Counted from the stretch's first letter, positions 8,263 through 18,688 are shown. The stretch is DNA of 64,000 bases from Legionella septentrionalis (GCF_003989745.1 NZ_RZGS01000001.1:1-64000), one strand, 5' to 3'. Made by a program: numbers and translations. The notes: generated by a model from the sequence alone, not told the origin.

Positions 8263-9255
8263 ATGACCATACGAGTAGCAATTAACGGTTATGGCCGCAT
8301 TGGCCGTTGCATTTTACGCTCAGTGTTTGAATACAACCGCCAGCACGAGATTGAAATCGTTGCCATTAACGATTTGTCCGGTATTGAAACCACTGCACAC
8401 TTAACCCGCTACGATTCAACCCATGGCCGGTTTCAGAGCAAGGTGGTCGTGGAAGGCAATAAACTCATTGTGGATGGCCATGCCATTGCAGTGACTGCAG
8501 AACGCAACCCGGCGGAGCTGCCGTGGGGGGCGTTAAATGTTGATGTGGTACTCGAATGCACCGGCCGTTTTACCAGCCATGACGCAGCCATGCAACACAT
8601 TGCCGCAGGTGCAAAAAAAGTATTGATTTCCGCACCAGGGAAAAATACTGATGCGACCATAGTGTATGGTGTGAACCACGAGAACTTGCGTGCATCCGAT
8701 ACGATTGTTTCCAATGCCTCTTGTACGACAAACTGCCTGGCGCCTGTGGTGAAACCTTTACACGAAGCCCTGGGCATTGAATATGGTTTGTTAAATACCG
8801 TGCATGCCTATACCAAGGATCAAATGTTGCTGGATGGCAGTCATTCCGACTTGCACCGTGCCCGCGCGGCCGCGCATTCGATCATTCCGACCAAGACCGG
8901 CGCCGCCAGTGCGGTGGGCCTGGTATTGCCGGAACTCGCCGGTAAACTGGACGGCTTTGCCATGCGCGTGCCGACTCTCAATGTTTCCGTGATTGATTTA
9001 ACGTTTACCAGCAAAAAGCCTACCAGTGTGGACGAAGTCCATGACATCATGCAGGGCGCCAAAAGCGATATCCTGCACATCAATGATGAGCCGCTGGTGT
9101 CTTGTGATTTCAACCACCATCCTGCTTCTGCAATTTTTGACACCACGCAAACCAAAGTTTTGGGTAATTTGGTGAAAGTCGTTGCCTGGTATGACAATGA
9201 ATGGGGATTTTCAAACCGCATGCTGGATACCGCTTATTACATGATGAACCTGTAA
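8263..9255 (+). CDS. gap: Glyceraldehyde-3-phosphate dehydrogenase
   Basis: A 330-aa enzyme that oxidises glyceraldehyde-3-phosphate to 1,3-bisphosphoglycerate. The NAD-binding motif is INGYGRIGR at the N-terminus and the catalytic cysteine is C154 in [12 protein letters not shown]; the C-terminal [12 protein letters not shown] is intact. The Asp in AINDLSG (residue 37) is typical of NAD rather than NADP use. The start is supported by GGAG in TTCGGAGAAGTAT just upstream. It lies 78 bases after tkt and 9 bases before pgk, clearly co-transcribed. The reaction can also run towards sugar synthesis, which matters in an organism that lives on amino acids. Confidence 0.97.
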   Translation: MTIRVAINGYGRIGRCILRSVFEYNRQHEIEIVAINDLSGIETTAHLTRYDSTHGRFQSKVVVEGNKLIVDGHAIAVTAERNPAELPWGALNVDVVLECTGRFTSHDAAMQHIAAGAKKVLISAPGKNTDATIVYGVNHENLRASDTIVSNASCTTNCLAPVVKPLHEALGIEYGLLNTVHAYTKDQMLLDGSHSDLHRARAAAHSIIPTKTGAASAVGLVLPELAGKLDGFAMRVPTLNVSVIDLTFTSKKPTSVDEVHDIMQGAKSDILHINDEPLVSCDFNHHPASAIFDTTQTKVLGNLVKVVAWYDNEWGFSNRMLDTAYYMMNL

Positions 9256-9264
9256 GGAAAAGCC

Positions 9265-10452
9265 ATGAATTTGATTAAGATGAGCGAGCTTGATCTGCAC
9301 GGGAAGCGGGTTTTAATTCGTGAAGATTTAAATGTGCCCATCAAGGACGGGATGATCACCAGTGATCAGCGCCTGCAAGCCGCGCTTCCTACCCTAACCG
9401 CCGCACTGCAGGCAGGGGCGGCCGTTATCGTGCTATCCCACCTCGGGCGCCCGGAAGAAGGGCGCGAGGAAAGCCGCTACTCATTGCAGCCTGTGGCAAA
9501 ATATTTGGCGTCACACCTCGATTACCCGGTTAAATTTGTCAGCGATTATTTAAATGGCGTTGAGGCAAATCCCGGTGAATTGGTGATTTGTGAAAATGTA
9601 CGTTTTAACCGCGGCGAGAAAAGTAACGATGACACCCTGGCTAAAAAACTGGCCAGCCTTTGCGACATCTTCGTCATGGATGCTTTTGGTACAGCGCATC
9701 GCGCCCATGCTTCCACCTACGGGGTAGCCAAATATGCGCCGGTTGCGGCGGCAGGCCCACTGTTATTGCGTGAGCTCGAAGCTTTGCAACACGTGTTGCA
9801 TGAGCCTGAACGTCCTATTGTTGCAATCGTCGGCGGTGCGAAAGTTTCTTCCAAATTAACCCTGCTTAAAAAAATGGTGGAAATGGTGGACGTGCTTATC
9901 CCGGGCGGTGGCATTGCCAATACCTTTTTAAAGGCAAAAGGCCAGGAAATAGGCGTATCTCTTTATGAGCCTGATCTGTTGGACGAAGCCCGTTACATCC
10001 TCAAACTGGCTGAAGAAAATGGTTGCCAAATTCCCCTGCCATCGGATGTAGTCGTCGGCAAATCCTTTTCAGATGCATGCCCTGCTTTCACCAAATCGCT
10101 GCAAAATATTGCCAACGACGACATGATCATGGATATTGGCCCGGATACTATCGTCCGCTACACCGATGCGCTGGACGGCGCAAAAACAATTATCTGGAAT
10201 GGCCCTCTTGGCGTCTTTGAATTTCCGCAATTTGCCTATGGCACGCGCGCGCTTGCCATTGCTATTGCAGATAGCGATGCGTTTAGCATTGCAGGCGGTG
10301 GCGATACGTTGGCGGCTATTGATCAATATGACCTGACGGAGCAAATATCTTATATTTCCACGGGCGGCGGCGCATTTCTGGAATTCCTGGAAGGGAAAAC
10401 TCTGCCTGCTGTTGCCATCCTTAAGGAACGGGGACATGCCACGGCGGACTAA
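9265..10452 (+). CDS. pgk: Phosphoglycerate kinase
   Basis: A 395-aa two-domain kinase that transfers phosphate between 1,3-bisphosphoglycerate and ADP. The N-terminal substrate signature [15 protein letters not shown], the basic patch FNRGEK, the hinge and the C-terminal nucleotide motif [19 protein letters not shown] are all present. The preceding AAGGAAAAGCC gives a good ribosome site. The 3-prime end overlaps the pyk start by 17 bases, so the two are translationally coupled. Confidence 0.97.
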   Translation: MNLIKMSELDLHGKRVLIREDLNVPIKDGMITSDQRLQAALPTLTAALQAGAAVIVLSHLGRPEEGREESRYSLQPVAKYLASHLDYPVKFVSDYLNGVEANPGELVICENVRFNRGEKSNDDTLAKKLASLCDIFVMDAFGTAHRAHASTYGVAKYAPVAAAGPLLLRELEALQHVLHEPERPIVAIVGGAKVSSKLTLLKKMVEMVDVLIPGGGIANTFLKAKGQEIGVSLYEPDLLDEARYILKLAEENGCQIPLPSDVVVGKSFSDACPAFTKSLQNIANDDMIMDIGPDTIVRYTDALDGAKTIIWNGPLGVFEFPQFAYGTRALAIAIADSDAFSIAGGGDTLAAIDQYDLTEQISYISTGGGAFLEFLEGKTLPAVAILKERGHATAD

Positions 10453-11857
10453 GATTGTCGCAACCATCGGCCCCGCAAGCCAGGAGCCAGCAACTTTGCG
10501 TGCCATGCTCTTGGCCGGCGTAGATGTGCTGCGCATCAATTTTTCCCATGCCACAAAAGAAGTCGTGAATATCATTAAGGAAACACGGGCCTTAGCTGCA
10601 CAGTTGCAGCGCCCTCTTGCCATTATGGCGGATCTGCAGGGTCCCAAAATCCGCATCGGCCGCTTTATCAATAATTCAGTCACCTTGACCACGGGCCAAA
10701 TGTTTACCCTACGCTGCCAGCCTGATGATAAACTGGGCGATGCCTGCGGTGTCAGCGTGGATTACCCGCAACTTTGCCACGAGCTACAGGCAGGTGATCG
10801 GCTGCTCCTCGATGATGGGTTAATCGAATTGTTAGTCACGGCTATCCACCCGCCAGTCATTGAATGTGAAGTAATTGAAGCCGGGATTTTAAGCAACAAC
10901 AAAGGAATTAACCGTAAAGGTGGCGGGCTGGCTGCGCGGACGCTCACCGCAAAAGATAAAAAAGACATGGCCACAGCCATAAGCGCCGGGGTCGATTACA
11001 TTACCCTGTCTTTTGTAAAAGATGCAAACGACATTATGGCTGCACGCAAGTTGCTGGCGGATTTGGGAGCCAACGATTTGCCTGTCATTGCCAAGATTGA
11101 ACGCACGGAAGCATTGGCTAACCTGACTGACATCATCCTTGCTGCAGATGCAGTGATGGTAGCGCGTGGTGATCTTGGCGTGGAAATTGGCCCTGCTGAA
11201 GTTCCTGCGATTCAAAAGCAAATCATTGAGCAAACCAGACGTTTGAACCGGGTCGTCATCACCGCAACGCAGATGATGGAATCAATGATAACTCATCCCC
11301 AGCCAACGCGTGCGGAAGTTTCGGATGTGGCCAACGCCATATTGGATGGAACCGATGCCGTCATGCTTTCCGCAGAAACTGCCAGCGGCCTTTTTCCGGT
11401 AAAAGTCATCCAAATGGTCGATAAAATCTGTTTAAGTGCCGAAAAACATGCCGCTTTTTTTTATCATAATGACGTAGAGCAGTGTTCCTACCAGCGCGCT
11501 GATCAAGCCATTGCCATGGCCGCCATGCAAGTGGCTAATCACTTCCCGATTAAAGCAATTTTGGCACTAACTGAATCAGGTGCCACGGCGATTTGGATGT
11601 CGCGGCTGCATAGCACCGTACCTATTTATGCCATCACCGCCAATGAAACCACGGTGCGCAGATTAAGCCTGGCAAATAATGTTTTCCCTGTATTTCTTGA
11701 TTACCGCAGCTTGGCTGAGGAAGAAATCAATCGCGAAGCCATCCGTATCTTACTGGGAAAAGGGTTGATTGCAAAAAATACTTTTTTATTACTAACCCGC
11801 GGCAGCAAAATTGGCGAACCGGGTGGCACGAACAATATGGAAATTATTCGCGCCTGA
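10436..11857 (+). CDS. pyk: Pyruvate kinase
   Basis: A 473-aa enzyme that makes pyruvate and ATP from phosphoenolpyruvate. The start is set at [15 protein letters not shown] because that is where family homology begins and AAGGAACGGGGAC lies upstream; an upstream ATG at 10,412 lies inside pgk. Motifs include GPKIRIG, the active-site region [13 protein letters not shown] and ATQMMESMI. The reading frame ends four bases before a convergent gene with no visible terminator. No fructose-bisphosphate aldolase gene follows, although related operons often carry one. Confidence 0.96.
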   Translation: MPRRTKIVATIGPASQEPATLRAMLLAGVDVLRINFSHATKEVVNIIKETRALAAQLQRPLAIMADLQGPKIRIGRFINNSVTLTTGQMFTLRCQPDDKLGDACGVSVDYPQLCHELQAGDRLLLDDGLIELLVTAIHPPVIECEVIEAGILSNNKGINRKGGGLAARTLTAKDKKDMATAISAGVDYITLSFVKDANDIMAARKLLADLGANDLPVIAKIERTEALANLTDIILAADAVMVARGDLGVEIGPAEVPAIQKQIIEQTRRLNRVVITATQMMESMITHPQPTRAEVSDVANAILDGTDAVMLSAETASGLFPVKVIQMVDKICLSAEKHAAFFYHNDVEQCSYQRADQAIAMAAMQVANHFPIKAILALTESGATAIWMSRLHSTVPIYAITANETTVRRLSLANNVFPVFLDYRSLAEEEINREAIRILLGKGLIAKNTFLLLTRGSKIGEPGGTNNMEIIRA

Positions 11858-11861
11858 TTGA

Positions 11862-13436
11862 TTAGTGTACATTCGCTGTCAAAGGAGCCGGATCTTCTTC
11901 ATCAAATTTGATTTCTTCTTCCATAACGATCGATTTTGGCTTGGGCTCCGCCGTGAACAATGAAAACTGGCTTAATTTTTTTGCATAGGCATTTAAATTT
12001 TGCTCAGAAGTGGTGCGGAAATAATAGTATGCATCGCCTGTTTGCAGGTAGCTGACTAATGGCACCAACCCCAGCGTGAAAACACTGGCGGCTAAGAATG
12101 CCAATACTGCAAAAGGCCTAAACCAGCTGCGGTGGGTCGCCAACACCGGTCTTGCCAGTTCGATCGCTTCTTTGCAGCGCTTTAGGCAAGTTGCCAAATC
12201 AATCGATTTTTCCACGAAAAATTCTTTCTCGATTTCCTGCAGCGACTGGATTAAGGTAAATGCGGTGCCTTCTGCTTCTTTATATTCCTTGGCATAAGCA
12301 GAATCAGACGCAGCCAAGGCGCTCAAACGCTCATAATTGCCTTGCAATATATTTAAGAATGGAAGTGCTTTAAAGACGGCTACTTCGCATTGTTGCTTAA
12401 ATAAATCTCTATCGATGCTGCGCTTGACAAAATAATTATTCTGCAATTGCTTTAGGCAGCGGATTTGTTCTGCGGCGATTGCAGATATGGCCGCATAATC
12501 CGAGCTATGCGACACATTCTCTTCCAAACGGACTTGGTATTGCTCCATCTTGATCATGAACAAATTAAAATCAGTTTTAGGTTTTACAAAAGCATCGTGT
12601 AACTGCGTAAATTTTTTAATAAATTCTTCTTTTTGTGGCGCAAAGGAAGAGGCTATTTGCTCTCCCAGTTTTGTTAACTGCTGTAATTCTTCTTCGGTTA
12701 ATGTTTTCCGGCGCCGATCCCATTTTATAGCAGCTTGCTCTGCCTGGATGATCTTCGGCCTGCGTTGCAGCGCTTCTTCCTTGGCTTTTTGTTGAACGTA
12801 TGACTTAAGGGCATTTTCCTTATCAATTTCAGCAATCGTCTTATCGTATTCGCTAACAAAATTTTTCAGGAGCGGGTTGAATTCATTATATAACTTTACG
12901 GAGTCTTCCAGCAGTTCAACCCCTGCCTTCAAGCCACTTATCTTGCTTTCCAGAGCCAACATCTGTTTATCATCAAATGATGATAACATTGGTAGCAAAT
13001 CCTGGTAAATTTTTGTGAATTTGAGACAAAACACCATCACATTCAAACGGAATGCAGCCTCGCCGCGATAAATATTTTGCAGGAAAAATTTGTAATTATA
13101 AGGAGTCAAGTCATTGATATACCGGGTTAATTCCTTGTTCTGGATGAAAAAATGCTGGTCAAGGTTGACTTTCTCTACATTCAGTAATTCAAATTGATCG
13201 TTCAGATTAGCGCTTAACTCACTCGCTTCTACACTTAACAATTGACGCATTTGCTGTACTTGCGCAATCAGGGCGCCATTAAACGACACCCGGTTACCCA
13301 ATATGAAATTGTCAACATTGGTATAGCCGACTGTTGAACTCGACCTGAGCTTCATAAAGGGATTGCTTTCTATCAAATGCTCAACGCGCTGCAATAGCGC
13401 TTGTAATTGTTGCTGTGCTGCTTCTTTCGTAATCAT
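11862..13436 (-). CDS. Coiled-coil protein with C-terminal membrane segment and acidic tail (candidate effector)
   Basis: A 524-aa protein of no recognised family. Most of it is predicted alpha-helical with long heptad-like stretches (for example the segment rich in K, E and Q around residues 190-290). A hydrophobic pair AVLAFLAASVFTLGLVPLV lies near residues 445-465. The last residues are acidic (MEEEIKFDEEDPAP then a short hydrophobic end), a pattern like the E-block that helps Dot/Icm type IV substrates be recognised in Legionella and Coxiella. It stands alone, convergent with pyk. A host-membrane-associated effector is plausible; a structural bacterial protein is the main alternative. Confidence 0.55.
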   Translation of the reverse strand: MITKEAAQQQLQALLQRVEHLIESNPFMKLRSSSTVGYTNVDNFILGNRVSFNGALIAQVQQMRQLLSVEASELSANLNDQFELLNVEKVNLDQHFFIQNKELTRYINDLTPYNYKFFLQNIYRGEAAFRLNVMVFCLKFTKIYQDLLPMLSSFDDKQMLALESKISGLKAGVELLEDSVKLYNEFNPLLKNFVSEYDKTIAEIDKENALKSYVQQKAKEEALQRRPKIIQAEQAAIKWDRRRKTLTEEELQQLTKLGEQIASSFAPQKEEFIKKFTQLHDAFVKPKTDFNLFMIKMEQYQVRLEENVSHSSDYAAISAIAAEQIRCLKQLQNNYFVKRSIDRDLFKQQCEVAVFKALPFLNILQGNYERLSALAASDSAYAKEYKEAEGTAFTLIQSLQEIEKEFFVEKSIDLATCLKRCKEAIELARPVLATHRSWFRPFAVLAFLAASVFTLGLVPLVSYLQTGDAYYYFRTTSEQNLNAYAKKLSQFSLFTAEPKPKSIVMEEEIKFDEEDPAPLTANVH

Positions 13437-13539
13437 TGCGTACTACCTAAATACCTAAATGGACATATCATACCATAAAAGATCAAAAAATATCCATGAT
13501 AGGTTAATAATAATCACTTAGGCATTTTAGGGCGCAATA

Positions 13540-14187
13540 TTAGTCGGAAATTTCCCTCTTGGCAGGCAAGCCTAATTTTTCCTTTAAACGCGCTACCGCG
13601 TCTGGATCATATTGGCGGCTTTGTTTATGTCTAATCATGACTGGAGCTGATTTTGCCGGTGGGGTACCACCCTGCCATGCTGCAGATAAAGAACGTTCCG
13701 CAGACATGCCATCTTGCCCGAAAGAATAAGCCTGCGGATTCATGGTTTTTACTTCGCCTTGTCCCAAAGTCTTGGCAGGAAGCAAATTTCTGCGGGTATT
13801 CTTGGCACTTTTCTCTACACGTTTTTTAAGCTTGCTGGCCGCGCGCTCAGCTTCTTCTTCACTGACTGCAACGACAGGATTCCCCTGCAAATCGATGCGC
13901 ATCTCGCGCGCCTTTAAAGTGGCGAGATAATCAACGCGTCGGGTGTACACCACTACAGCCTCACGCAGTTTGCTGCGGGAGATACCATCCGCTTCAGCCT
14001 TGTCAGCATAAGCTAAAATATCGTCCATAATGCCTGCTTTTAAAGGCTGGATGCTCACACTGTTATCAAATGCTTTGGGAAAATTTACTGCAAGCCAGCG
14101 CAAGGCATCATAACGCGCTTTTTTGGATTCATTTTTTTGCTTTTTGTTAACGACTGCTGTACGAGGATGCAGCTCCTGTTTTCTCAT
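13540..14187 (-). CDS. ProQ/FinO-domain RNA chaperone
   Basis: A 215-aa basic protein. Residues about 20-120 match the ProQ/FinO fold: ALRWLAVNFPKAFDN, then LKAGIMDDILAYADK, SRSKLREAVVVYTRRVDYL and the conserved GNPV turn. Such proteins bind structured small RNAs and mRNA 3-prime ends. The tail is low-complexity with a repeated basic character, probably flexible. The start is placed at 14,187 (MRKQELHPR) because AAGGG lies eight bases upstream and family similarity begins after it; an open frame reaches back to 14,319 but encodes unrelated residues. It is a single gene, divergent from the Pmp3-like gene. Confidence 0.8.
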   Translation of the reverse strand: MRKQELHPRTAVVNKKQKNESKKARYDALRWLAVNFPKAFDNSVSIQPLKAGIMDDILAYADKAEADGISRSKLREAVVVYTRRVDYLATLKAREMRIDLQGNPVVAVSEEEAERAASKLKKRVEKSAKNTRRNLLPAKTLGQGEVKTMNPQAYSFGQDGMSAERSLSAAWQGGTPPAKSAPVMIRHKQSRQYDPDAVARLKEKLGLPAKREISD

Positions 14188-14349
14188 GCAATAACCCTTG
14201 TGCGTGTCAATTAAATCGGGGGGATGGGGGTAAAAAGAGCTACAATCTACAGCGTTTAACCTTAATTTGCAAGTGATTCTAAATGGCTTATGATATGCTT
14301 TTAAAAGCATTCTTGGCATTGTATTCCTTTTAAAAAAGGCAGATACATT

Positions 14350-14562
14350 ATGAAACGTTTATTCATGTCATTACTGGCTATTTTCTTCCCATGGGTAGTA
14401 TTATTCCTCAATGACAACCCCGGAGGCGCTCTGATTGCATTGATCCTGCAAGCCACGGTGGTTGGCTGGATTCCGGCAAGCATGTGGGCGTGGCGCATCG
14501 TGCACGCCCCTAATGCTGCTACCGCACCTGATAGTGATGCAAAACCGATGAAAAATGAGTAA
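14350..14562 (+). CDS. YqaE/Pmp3-family small membrane protein
   Basis: A 70-aa protein with two membrane segments (LLAIFFPWVVLFLN and ALIALILQATVVGWIPASMWA) separated by DNPGG. The pattern PWVVLFL...GGALIALILQ...GWIPASMWAW is a diverged version of the Pmp3/YqaE proteolipid signature, found in stress-linked small inner membrane proteins. The C-terminus is short and hydrophilic. It lies 30 bases upstream of dapB on the same strand and may be co-transcribed with it, which looks coincidental in function. Confidence 0.7.
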   Translation: MKRLFMSLLAIFFPWVVLFLNDNPGGALIALILQATVVGWIPASMWAWRIVHAPNAATAPDSDAKPMKNE

Positions 14563-14592
14563 ATCATCTTCTTACCCACTGCTGGAGAATTT

Positions 14593-15333
14593 ATGCAAAC
14601 GCGCGTCATTGTGAATGGTGCCCATGGGAAAATGGGAGCTTTAGCGGCCGAGACGATCCGCAATCATGCCGATTTTGAGTTGGTTGCCGCTTTAGGGCGC
14701 GCAGACAATTTGCAGCAAGAAATTGCCAGAACCGCTGCACAAATTGTCATTGATTTGACCCGCGCCGACTGTGTTTATCAAAATAGCCTCGCTATTATTC
14801 AAAGTGGCGCCCACCCCATCATTGGCACCAGCGGCCTGCAGGATGAAGAAATCCGCATTTTGCAAAATTTATGCAGTGAGCAAAATTTAGGCGGGATCAT
14901 TGTGCCCAATTTTTCCATTGCTGCGGTGCTGATGATGCAATTCGCAGCCCAGGCGGCCCGCTTTCTACCGGAAGTGGAAATCATTGAAGCGCACCACCAG
15001 CAGAAGCTCGATGCCCCCTCGGGTACCGCCATGAAAACCGCAGAAATGATCGATGCCGCCCGGCGGCAGGAAAAAAATACGCTGCTTTTAAAAGAGCTTC
15101 TGCCCGGTGTGCGCGGCGGCACACACCGCAACGTCAACATTCATTCCATACGCTTGCCTGGCATCCTTGCTGCCCAGCAAGTTATTTTTGGAAATCCCGG
15201 TGAAACTTTGTCGATTGTACACAATAGCATTGATCGCATCAGTTTTATGCCTGGCTTGCTTCTCGCCTGCCAACGCGTACAGCGCTTGAATTCTCTTCAC
15301 TATGGACTTGAACATTTGCTCAATGATAAATAG
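14593..15333 (+). CDS. dapB: 4-hydroxy-tetrahydrodipicolinate reductase
   Basis: A 246-aa enzyme of the diaminopimelate/lysine pathway that reduces the dipicolinate precursor with NAD(P)H. The nucleotide-binding loop is VNGAHGKMG, and the catalytic segment EAHHQQKLDAPSGTAMKTAE holds the paired histidines and lysine. The length is slightly short for the family (about 265-270 in enterics). Upstream GGAG in CTGGAGAATTT supports the start. It supplies precursor for peptidoglycan, in keeping with a Gram-negative that still builds a wall. Confidence 0.95.
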   Translation: MQTRVIVNGAHGKMGALAAETIRNHADFELVAALGRADNLQQEIARTAAQIVIDLTRADCVYQNSLAIIQSGAHPIIGTSGLQDEEIRILQNLCSEQNLGGIIVPNFSIAAVLMMQFAAQAARFLPEVEIIEAHHQQKLDAPSGTAMKTAEMIDAARRQEKNTLLLKELLPGVRGGTHRNVNIHSIRLPGILAAQQVIFGNPGETLSIVHNSIDRISFMPGLLLACQRVQRLNSLHYGLEHLLNDK

Positions 15334-15404
15334 CAAGAACCTTGCTACACTGTTTTACATTGCTTTACATGCTGTACAAAAACCTCGATGACAAGGAGTT
15401 TAAG

Positions 15405-16901
15405 ATGGTGTACACAGTCCCTCATTTTATTGACGGCAAAGCTTATAGTGATGATGAAACTCATGCGCTGGATATTTATAACCCCGCATTGGGTGAAAAA
15501 ATCGGACAGTGTTTTATCGCCGATAAACGAGTCTGCGCCCATGCTGTGGAAGCTGCCAGCAAAGCATGGCCAACCTGGGCTGATACACCGCCTTTGAAAA
15601 GAGCGCGGGTTTTATTTAAATTTCGCGAACTTTTAGAAAAACATCAATCCGAGCTTGCACAAATCGTCACACGCGAGCATGGGAAAACACTTGAGGATGC
15701 AAGAGGCTCCATTGCACGTGCAATTGAAGTGGTGGAATTCCACTGCGGGATTATCTCACAATTGCAGGGCCAGTATTCAGCAAATGTGGCTAGTCAAATC
15801 GATTCTTACACCATGCGCCAACCATTAGGTGTATGTGCTGGCGTATCGCCTTTCAATTTTCCGGTCATGGTGCCGGTGTGGATGATGATACCTGCCATCG
15901 CTTGCGGCAACACCTTCATATTAAAACCTTCCGAACAAGACCCGTCAGCCCCGCTGCGCTTATTGGAATTATTGAGTGAGGCAGGTTTGCCCGCGGGGGT
16001 TGCTCATTGTGTGCAAGGAGACAAATCGACAGTGGATTACCTGCTGCACCACCCGGACATTGCCGCCTTCACGGCTGTAGCATCCACCCCGGTGGCGGCA
16101 CATATTTATACTACGGCAACAAAACTTGGGAAGCGCGCCCATACTTTCGGCGGCGCCAAGAACCACTGCGTGGTCATGCCAGATGCGGATATAGAACAGG
16201 CCGCCAATGCAATTGTCGGTGCCGCCTTTGGTTCAGCCGGTGAGCGCTGCATGGCTATCTCGGTCGTAGTGACGGTGGGCGAGCATACTGCCGATGCACT
16301 CATCGGGACAATGAAACCTTTGATTCAAGCCATGCGGATTGATGCCGGCGATGCAGCTTATGCAGACATGGGGCCGCTAATCAGCAGCACCCATAGGCAA
16401 CGGGTGTTAACTGCCATTAATAACGGCATTTCTGAAGGCGCAGAACTGATCATCGATGGGCGCGATTTTAAACACGCACAATACCCGCAAGGTTATTTTT
16501 TGGGTGCCACTTTATTTGATAAAGTCAGCGAAAACATGGGGCTTTATCAACAAGAAATCTTTGGGCCTGTTTTAATTGTGGTGCGTGTGCAAGATTTTTC
16601 TGCAGCGCTTGCTTTAGTGAACCGTAACCAGTATGGCAATGGCACCGCGATTTTCACACGCGACGGCTATACCGCACGTGAATACAGCCAGCGGGTGCAG
16701 GCAGGAATGGTTGGCATCAATATCCCCATTCCGGTGCCGGTAGCCAACCACCCGTTTGGCGGCTGGAAACAATCATCTTTTGGCGATACCAACATGCATG
16801 GTTTGGAAAGCATCCAGTTTTACACAAAAAGAAAAACGGTTACCTGTAAATGGCCGGTAAGCGAGATGGATGGATCCACATTTGTCATGCCGGCTCACTA
16901 A
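15405..16901 (+). CDS. mmsA: Methylmalonate-semialdehyde dehydrogenase (CoA-acylating)
   Basis: A 498-aa aldehyde dehydrogenase of valine catabolism that converts methylmalonate semialdehyde to propionyl-CoA. The catalytic cysteine is in AFGSAGERCMAISVVV, the cofactor region is TPVAAHIYTTATKLGKR and the N-terminus VPHFIDGKAY is typical of MmsA. The start at 15,405 follows AAGGAGTTTAAG; the open frame begins earlier at 15,342 without a ribosome site. mmsB follows 28 bases downstream, giving a compact valine-degradation pair. Confidence 0.93.
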   Translation: MVYTVPHFIDGKAYSDDETHALDIYNPALGEKIGQCFIADKRVCAHAVEAASKAWPTWADTPPLKRARVLFKFRELLEKHQSELAQIVTREHGKTLEDARGSIARAIEVVEFHCGIISQLQGQYSANVASQIDSYTMRQPLGVCAGVSPFNFPVMVPVWMMIPAIACGNTFILKPSEQDPSAPLRLLELLSEAGLPAGVAHCVQGDKSTVDYLLHHPDIAAFTAVASTPVAAHIYTTATKLGKRAHTFGGAKNHCVVMPDADIEQAANAIVGAAFGSAGERCMAISVVVTVGEHTADALIGTMKPLIQAMRIDAGDAAYADMGPLISSTHRQRVLTAINNGISEGAELIIDGRDFKHAQYPQGYFLGATLFDKVSENMGLYQQEIFGPVLIVVRVQDFSAALALVNRNQYGNGTAIFTRDGYTAREYSQRVQAGMVGINIPIPVPVANHPFGGWKQSSFGDTNMHGLESIQFYTKRKTVTCKWPVSEMDGSTFVMPAH

Positions 16902-16929
16902 TAGGTAATTCACTGCAGGTGGAGGGGAC

Positions 16930-17817
16930 ATGGAGCACATAGGATTTGTTGGGTTGGGGCATATGGGATTGCCAATGGCGGTTAATTTGCTTAAAGCCGG
17001 TTATCAGGTAACCGGTTATGACGTAAACCCCAGGGCCTTGCAAAGCTTTGCCGAAGCTGGAGGGCAAACGGCCAATACGGTACAGGAAACGGCCAGAGAT
17101 AAAACGGCCGTCATCACCATGCTGCAAACCGGCGAACAAGTGCAGCAAGTTTGTCTAGGCGAACAAGGCTTGTTTGCCTCGGCAGGCAAAAACACGCTGT
17201 TCATAGATTGCTCTTCCATCGATGTACAAAGTTCACAAACGATGCACCAAACCGCACAAACTTACCAGCATGCGTATTTGGATGCGCCAGTCTCTGGGGG
17301 AGTTGCCGGCGCAAGTGCAGCCAGCTTAACCTTTATGGTAGGCGGCACCAGGGAAAGTTTTAACCGCGCCAACCCCATCCTCAGGCACCTAGGAAAAAAT
17401 ATTATCCACACGGGGAAAGCAGGCAGCGGGCAGGCAGCCAAAATCTGCAACAATATGATATTGGGCATTTCCATGATTGCCATAAGCGAAGCTTTTATTC
17501 TGGCCAAACATTTAGGCCTGGAGGCTGGCAAATTATTTGAAGTGGTCAGCAATTCCTCTGGGCAATGCTGGGCCATGAGCAAATACGTTCCTGTAGCGGG
17601 AATATTGGAAAATGTACCGGCCAACCATGACTATCAGCCCGGTTTCGCCAGTGCCATGATGCTAAAGGATTTAAATTTAAGTCAAACGTGCGCTGCTGCG
17701 GTTGGCGTAAAAACCCCCATGGGTGCACATGCGACAGAGCTTTATCAACAATTTGCCGAGCAGGGCAATAGCAGCCTGGATTTTTCAGCGATTATAAAGC
17801 TTCTTGAATCTTTTTAA
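16930..17817 (+). CDS. mmsB: 3-hydroxyisobutyrate dehydrogenase
   Basis: A 295-aa NAD-dependent beta-hydroxyacid dehydrogenase that oxidises 3-hydroxyisobutyrate to methylmalonate semialdehyde, the substrate of the upstream MmsA. It shows the Rossmann motif GFVGLGHMGLPMAVNLLKAG at the N-terminus, the substrate motif DAPVSGGVAGASAASL and the catalytic-lysine segment GSGQAAKICNNMILG. A strong GGAGG ribosome site precedes it. Together with mmsA it points to use of valine as carbon and energy source. Confidence 0.93.
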   Translation: MEHIGFVGLGHMGLPMAVNLLKAGYQVTGYDVNPRALQSFAEAGGQTANTVQETARDKTAVITMLQTGEQVQQVCLGEQGLFASAGKNTLFIDCSSIDVQSSQTMHQTAQTYQHAYLDAPVSGGVAGASAASLTFMVGGTRESFNRANPILRHLGKNIIHTGKAGSGQAAKICNNMILGISMIAISEAFILAKHLGLEAGKLFEVVSNSSGQCWAMSKYVPVAGILENVPANHDYQPGFASAMMLKDLNLSQTCAAAVGVKTPMGAHATELYQQFAEQGNSSLDFSAIIKLLESF

Positions 17818-17858
17818 TCAGTAAACAATTTAGCCATCCCAACTGCCAAGGAATGAAC

Positions 17859-18068
17859 ATGTATAAACTAAGACTGCACGAACCAAGCATCGATACAAAA
17901 AAATCCCCTGAGAAGCAGGGCCAAAAATTTCCAGGTACACCCGACTTTTTTGAAGCATCTCCGCAAAATTTGTTAAAAAAGAAGCAACGTGAGGCAGTTG
18001 CCCAAATAAAAGCAGAAGATGATGCGCCCCGTCATGCTGCCAATATGACACCCGGAAGGGCTAATTAA
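17859..18068 (+). CDS. Small hydrophilic protein, unrecognised
   Basis: A 69-aa highly charged protein (MYKLRLHEPSIDTKKSPEKQ) with no membrane segment and a Lys/Glu-rich middle. The ATG at 17,859 is preferred over 17,853 because AAGGA lies seven bases before it. The stop codon overlaps the convergent engB stop by four bases. It is probably a real small gene, given the good ribosome site, but no family is recognised. Confidence 0.5.
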   Translation: MYKLRLHEPSIDTKKSPEKQGQKFPGTPDFFEASPQNLLKKKQREAVAQIKAEDDAPRHAANMTPGRAN

Positions 18069-18688
18069 CCGGTTTGGGCCTCTATATCATCCCAGGCGAA
18101 CCATTCATTAAGTGCATGGATTAACTCATCAACACCCAGGCCGCTTAGTGAGGAAAATGCCTGCACGCTAAGCAAGTGCGCGACAGTCTGATAATGCTTG
18201 CGCACATTTAATACCGTGCTTTGTGCCTGCCCGCGGCTTAACTTGTCCGCCTTGGTCAATAATATACGCACCGGTAATTCCCGATGGATGGCCCAGTTTA
18301 TCATCGTCGTATCCAATTCTTTCAGCGGATGGCGTATATCCATAAGCAAAACCAAGCCTTTTAAGCTTTGCCGCACTTCCAGATAATGCGCTAAATTTTG
18401 CTGCCAATCCCGCTTCATGGCCAAACCTACTTTTGCATACCCGTAACCCGGCAGATCGACCAAACGCCTGTCGGTATCTCCTATGGTAAATAAATTGATC
18501 AATTGCGTGCGTCCGGGCGTTTTACTGGTGCGGGCCAGTTGGCGGATACCGGTCAACCGGTTTAAGGCACTTGATTTCCCAGCATTGGAACGGCCAGCAA
18601 AAGCGACTTCATAACCGCTGTCTTCCGGTAATTGTTCAACCTTAGCAGCGCTTTTAAGAAAAATAGTTTTAGTATAAGGGTTTCGCAT
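18065..18688 (-). CDS. engB: Ribosome biogenesis GTPase EngB/YsxC/YihA
   Basis: A 207-aa GTPase needed for large-subunit ribosome assembly. G1 is GRSNAGKSSALN, G2 is the TPGRTQ segment, G3 is DLPGYGYA and G4 is LTKADK; the C-terminal SALS-like region (FSSLSGLGVDEL) is present. Length is normal. It is divergent from the cytochrome c4 gene, an arrangement common in gammaproteobacteria. Confidence 0.95.
   Translation of the reverse strand: MRNPYTKTIFLKSAAKVEQLPEDSGYEVAFAGRSNAGKSSALNRLTGIRQLARTSKTPGRTQLINLFTIGDTDRRLVDLPGYGYAKVGLAMKRDWQQNLAHYLEVRQSLKGLVLLMDIRHPLKELDTTMINWAIHRELPVRILLTKADKLSRGQAQSTVLNVRKHYQTVAHLLSVQAFSSLSGLGVDELIHALNEWFAWDDIEAQTG

Noticed and set aside
10412-10435. Upstream start for pyruvate kinase
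   Set aside because: The additional eight residues lie within pgk and precede the conserved start; the ribosome site supports 10,436.
6193-11857. Antisense and alternate-frame open frames over tkt, gap, pgk and pyk
   Set aside because: These follow from the codon bias of conserved genes and have no independent signals.
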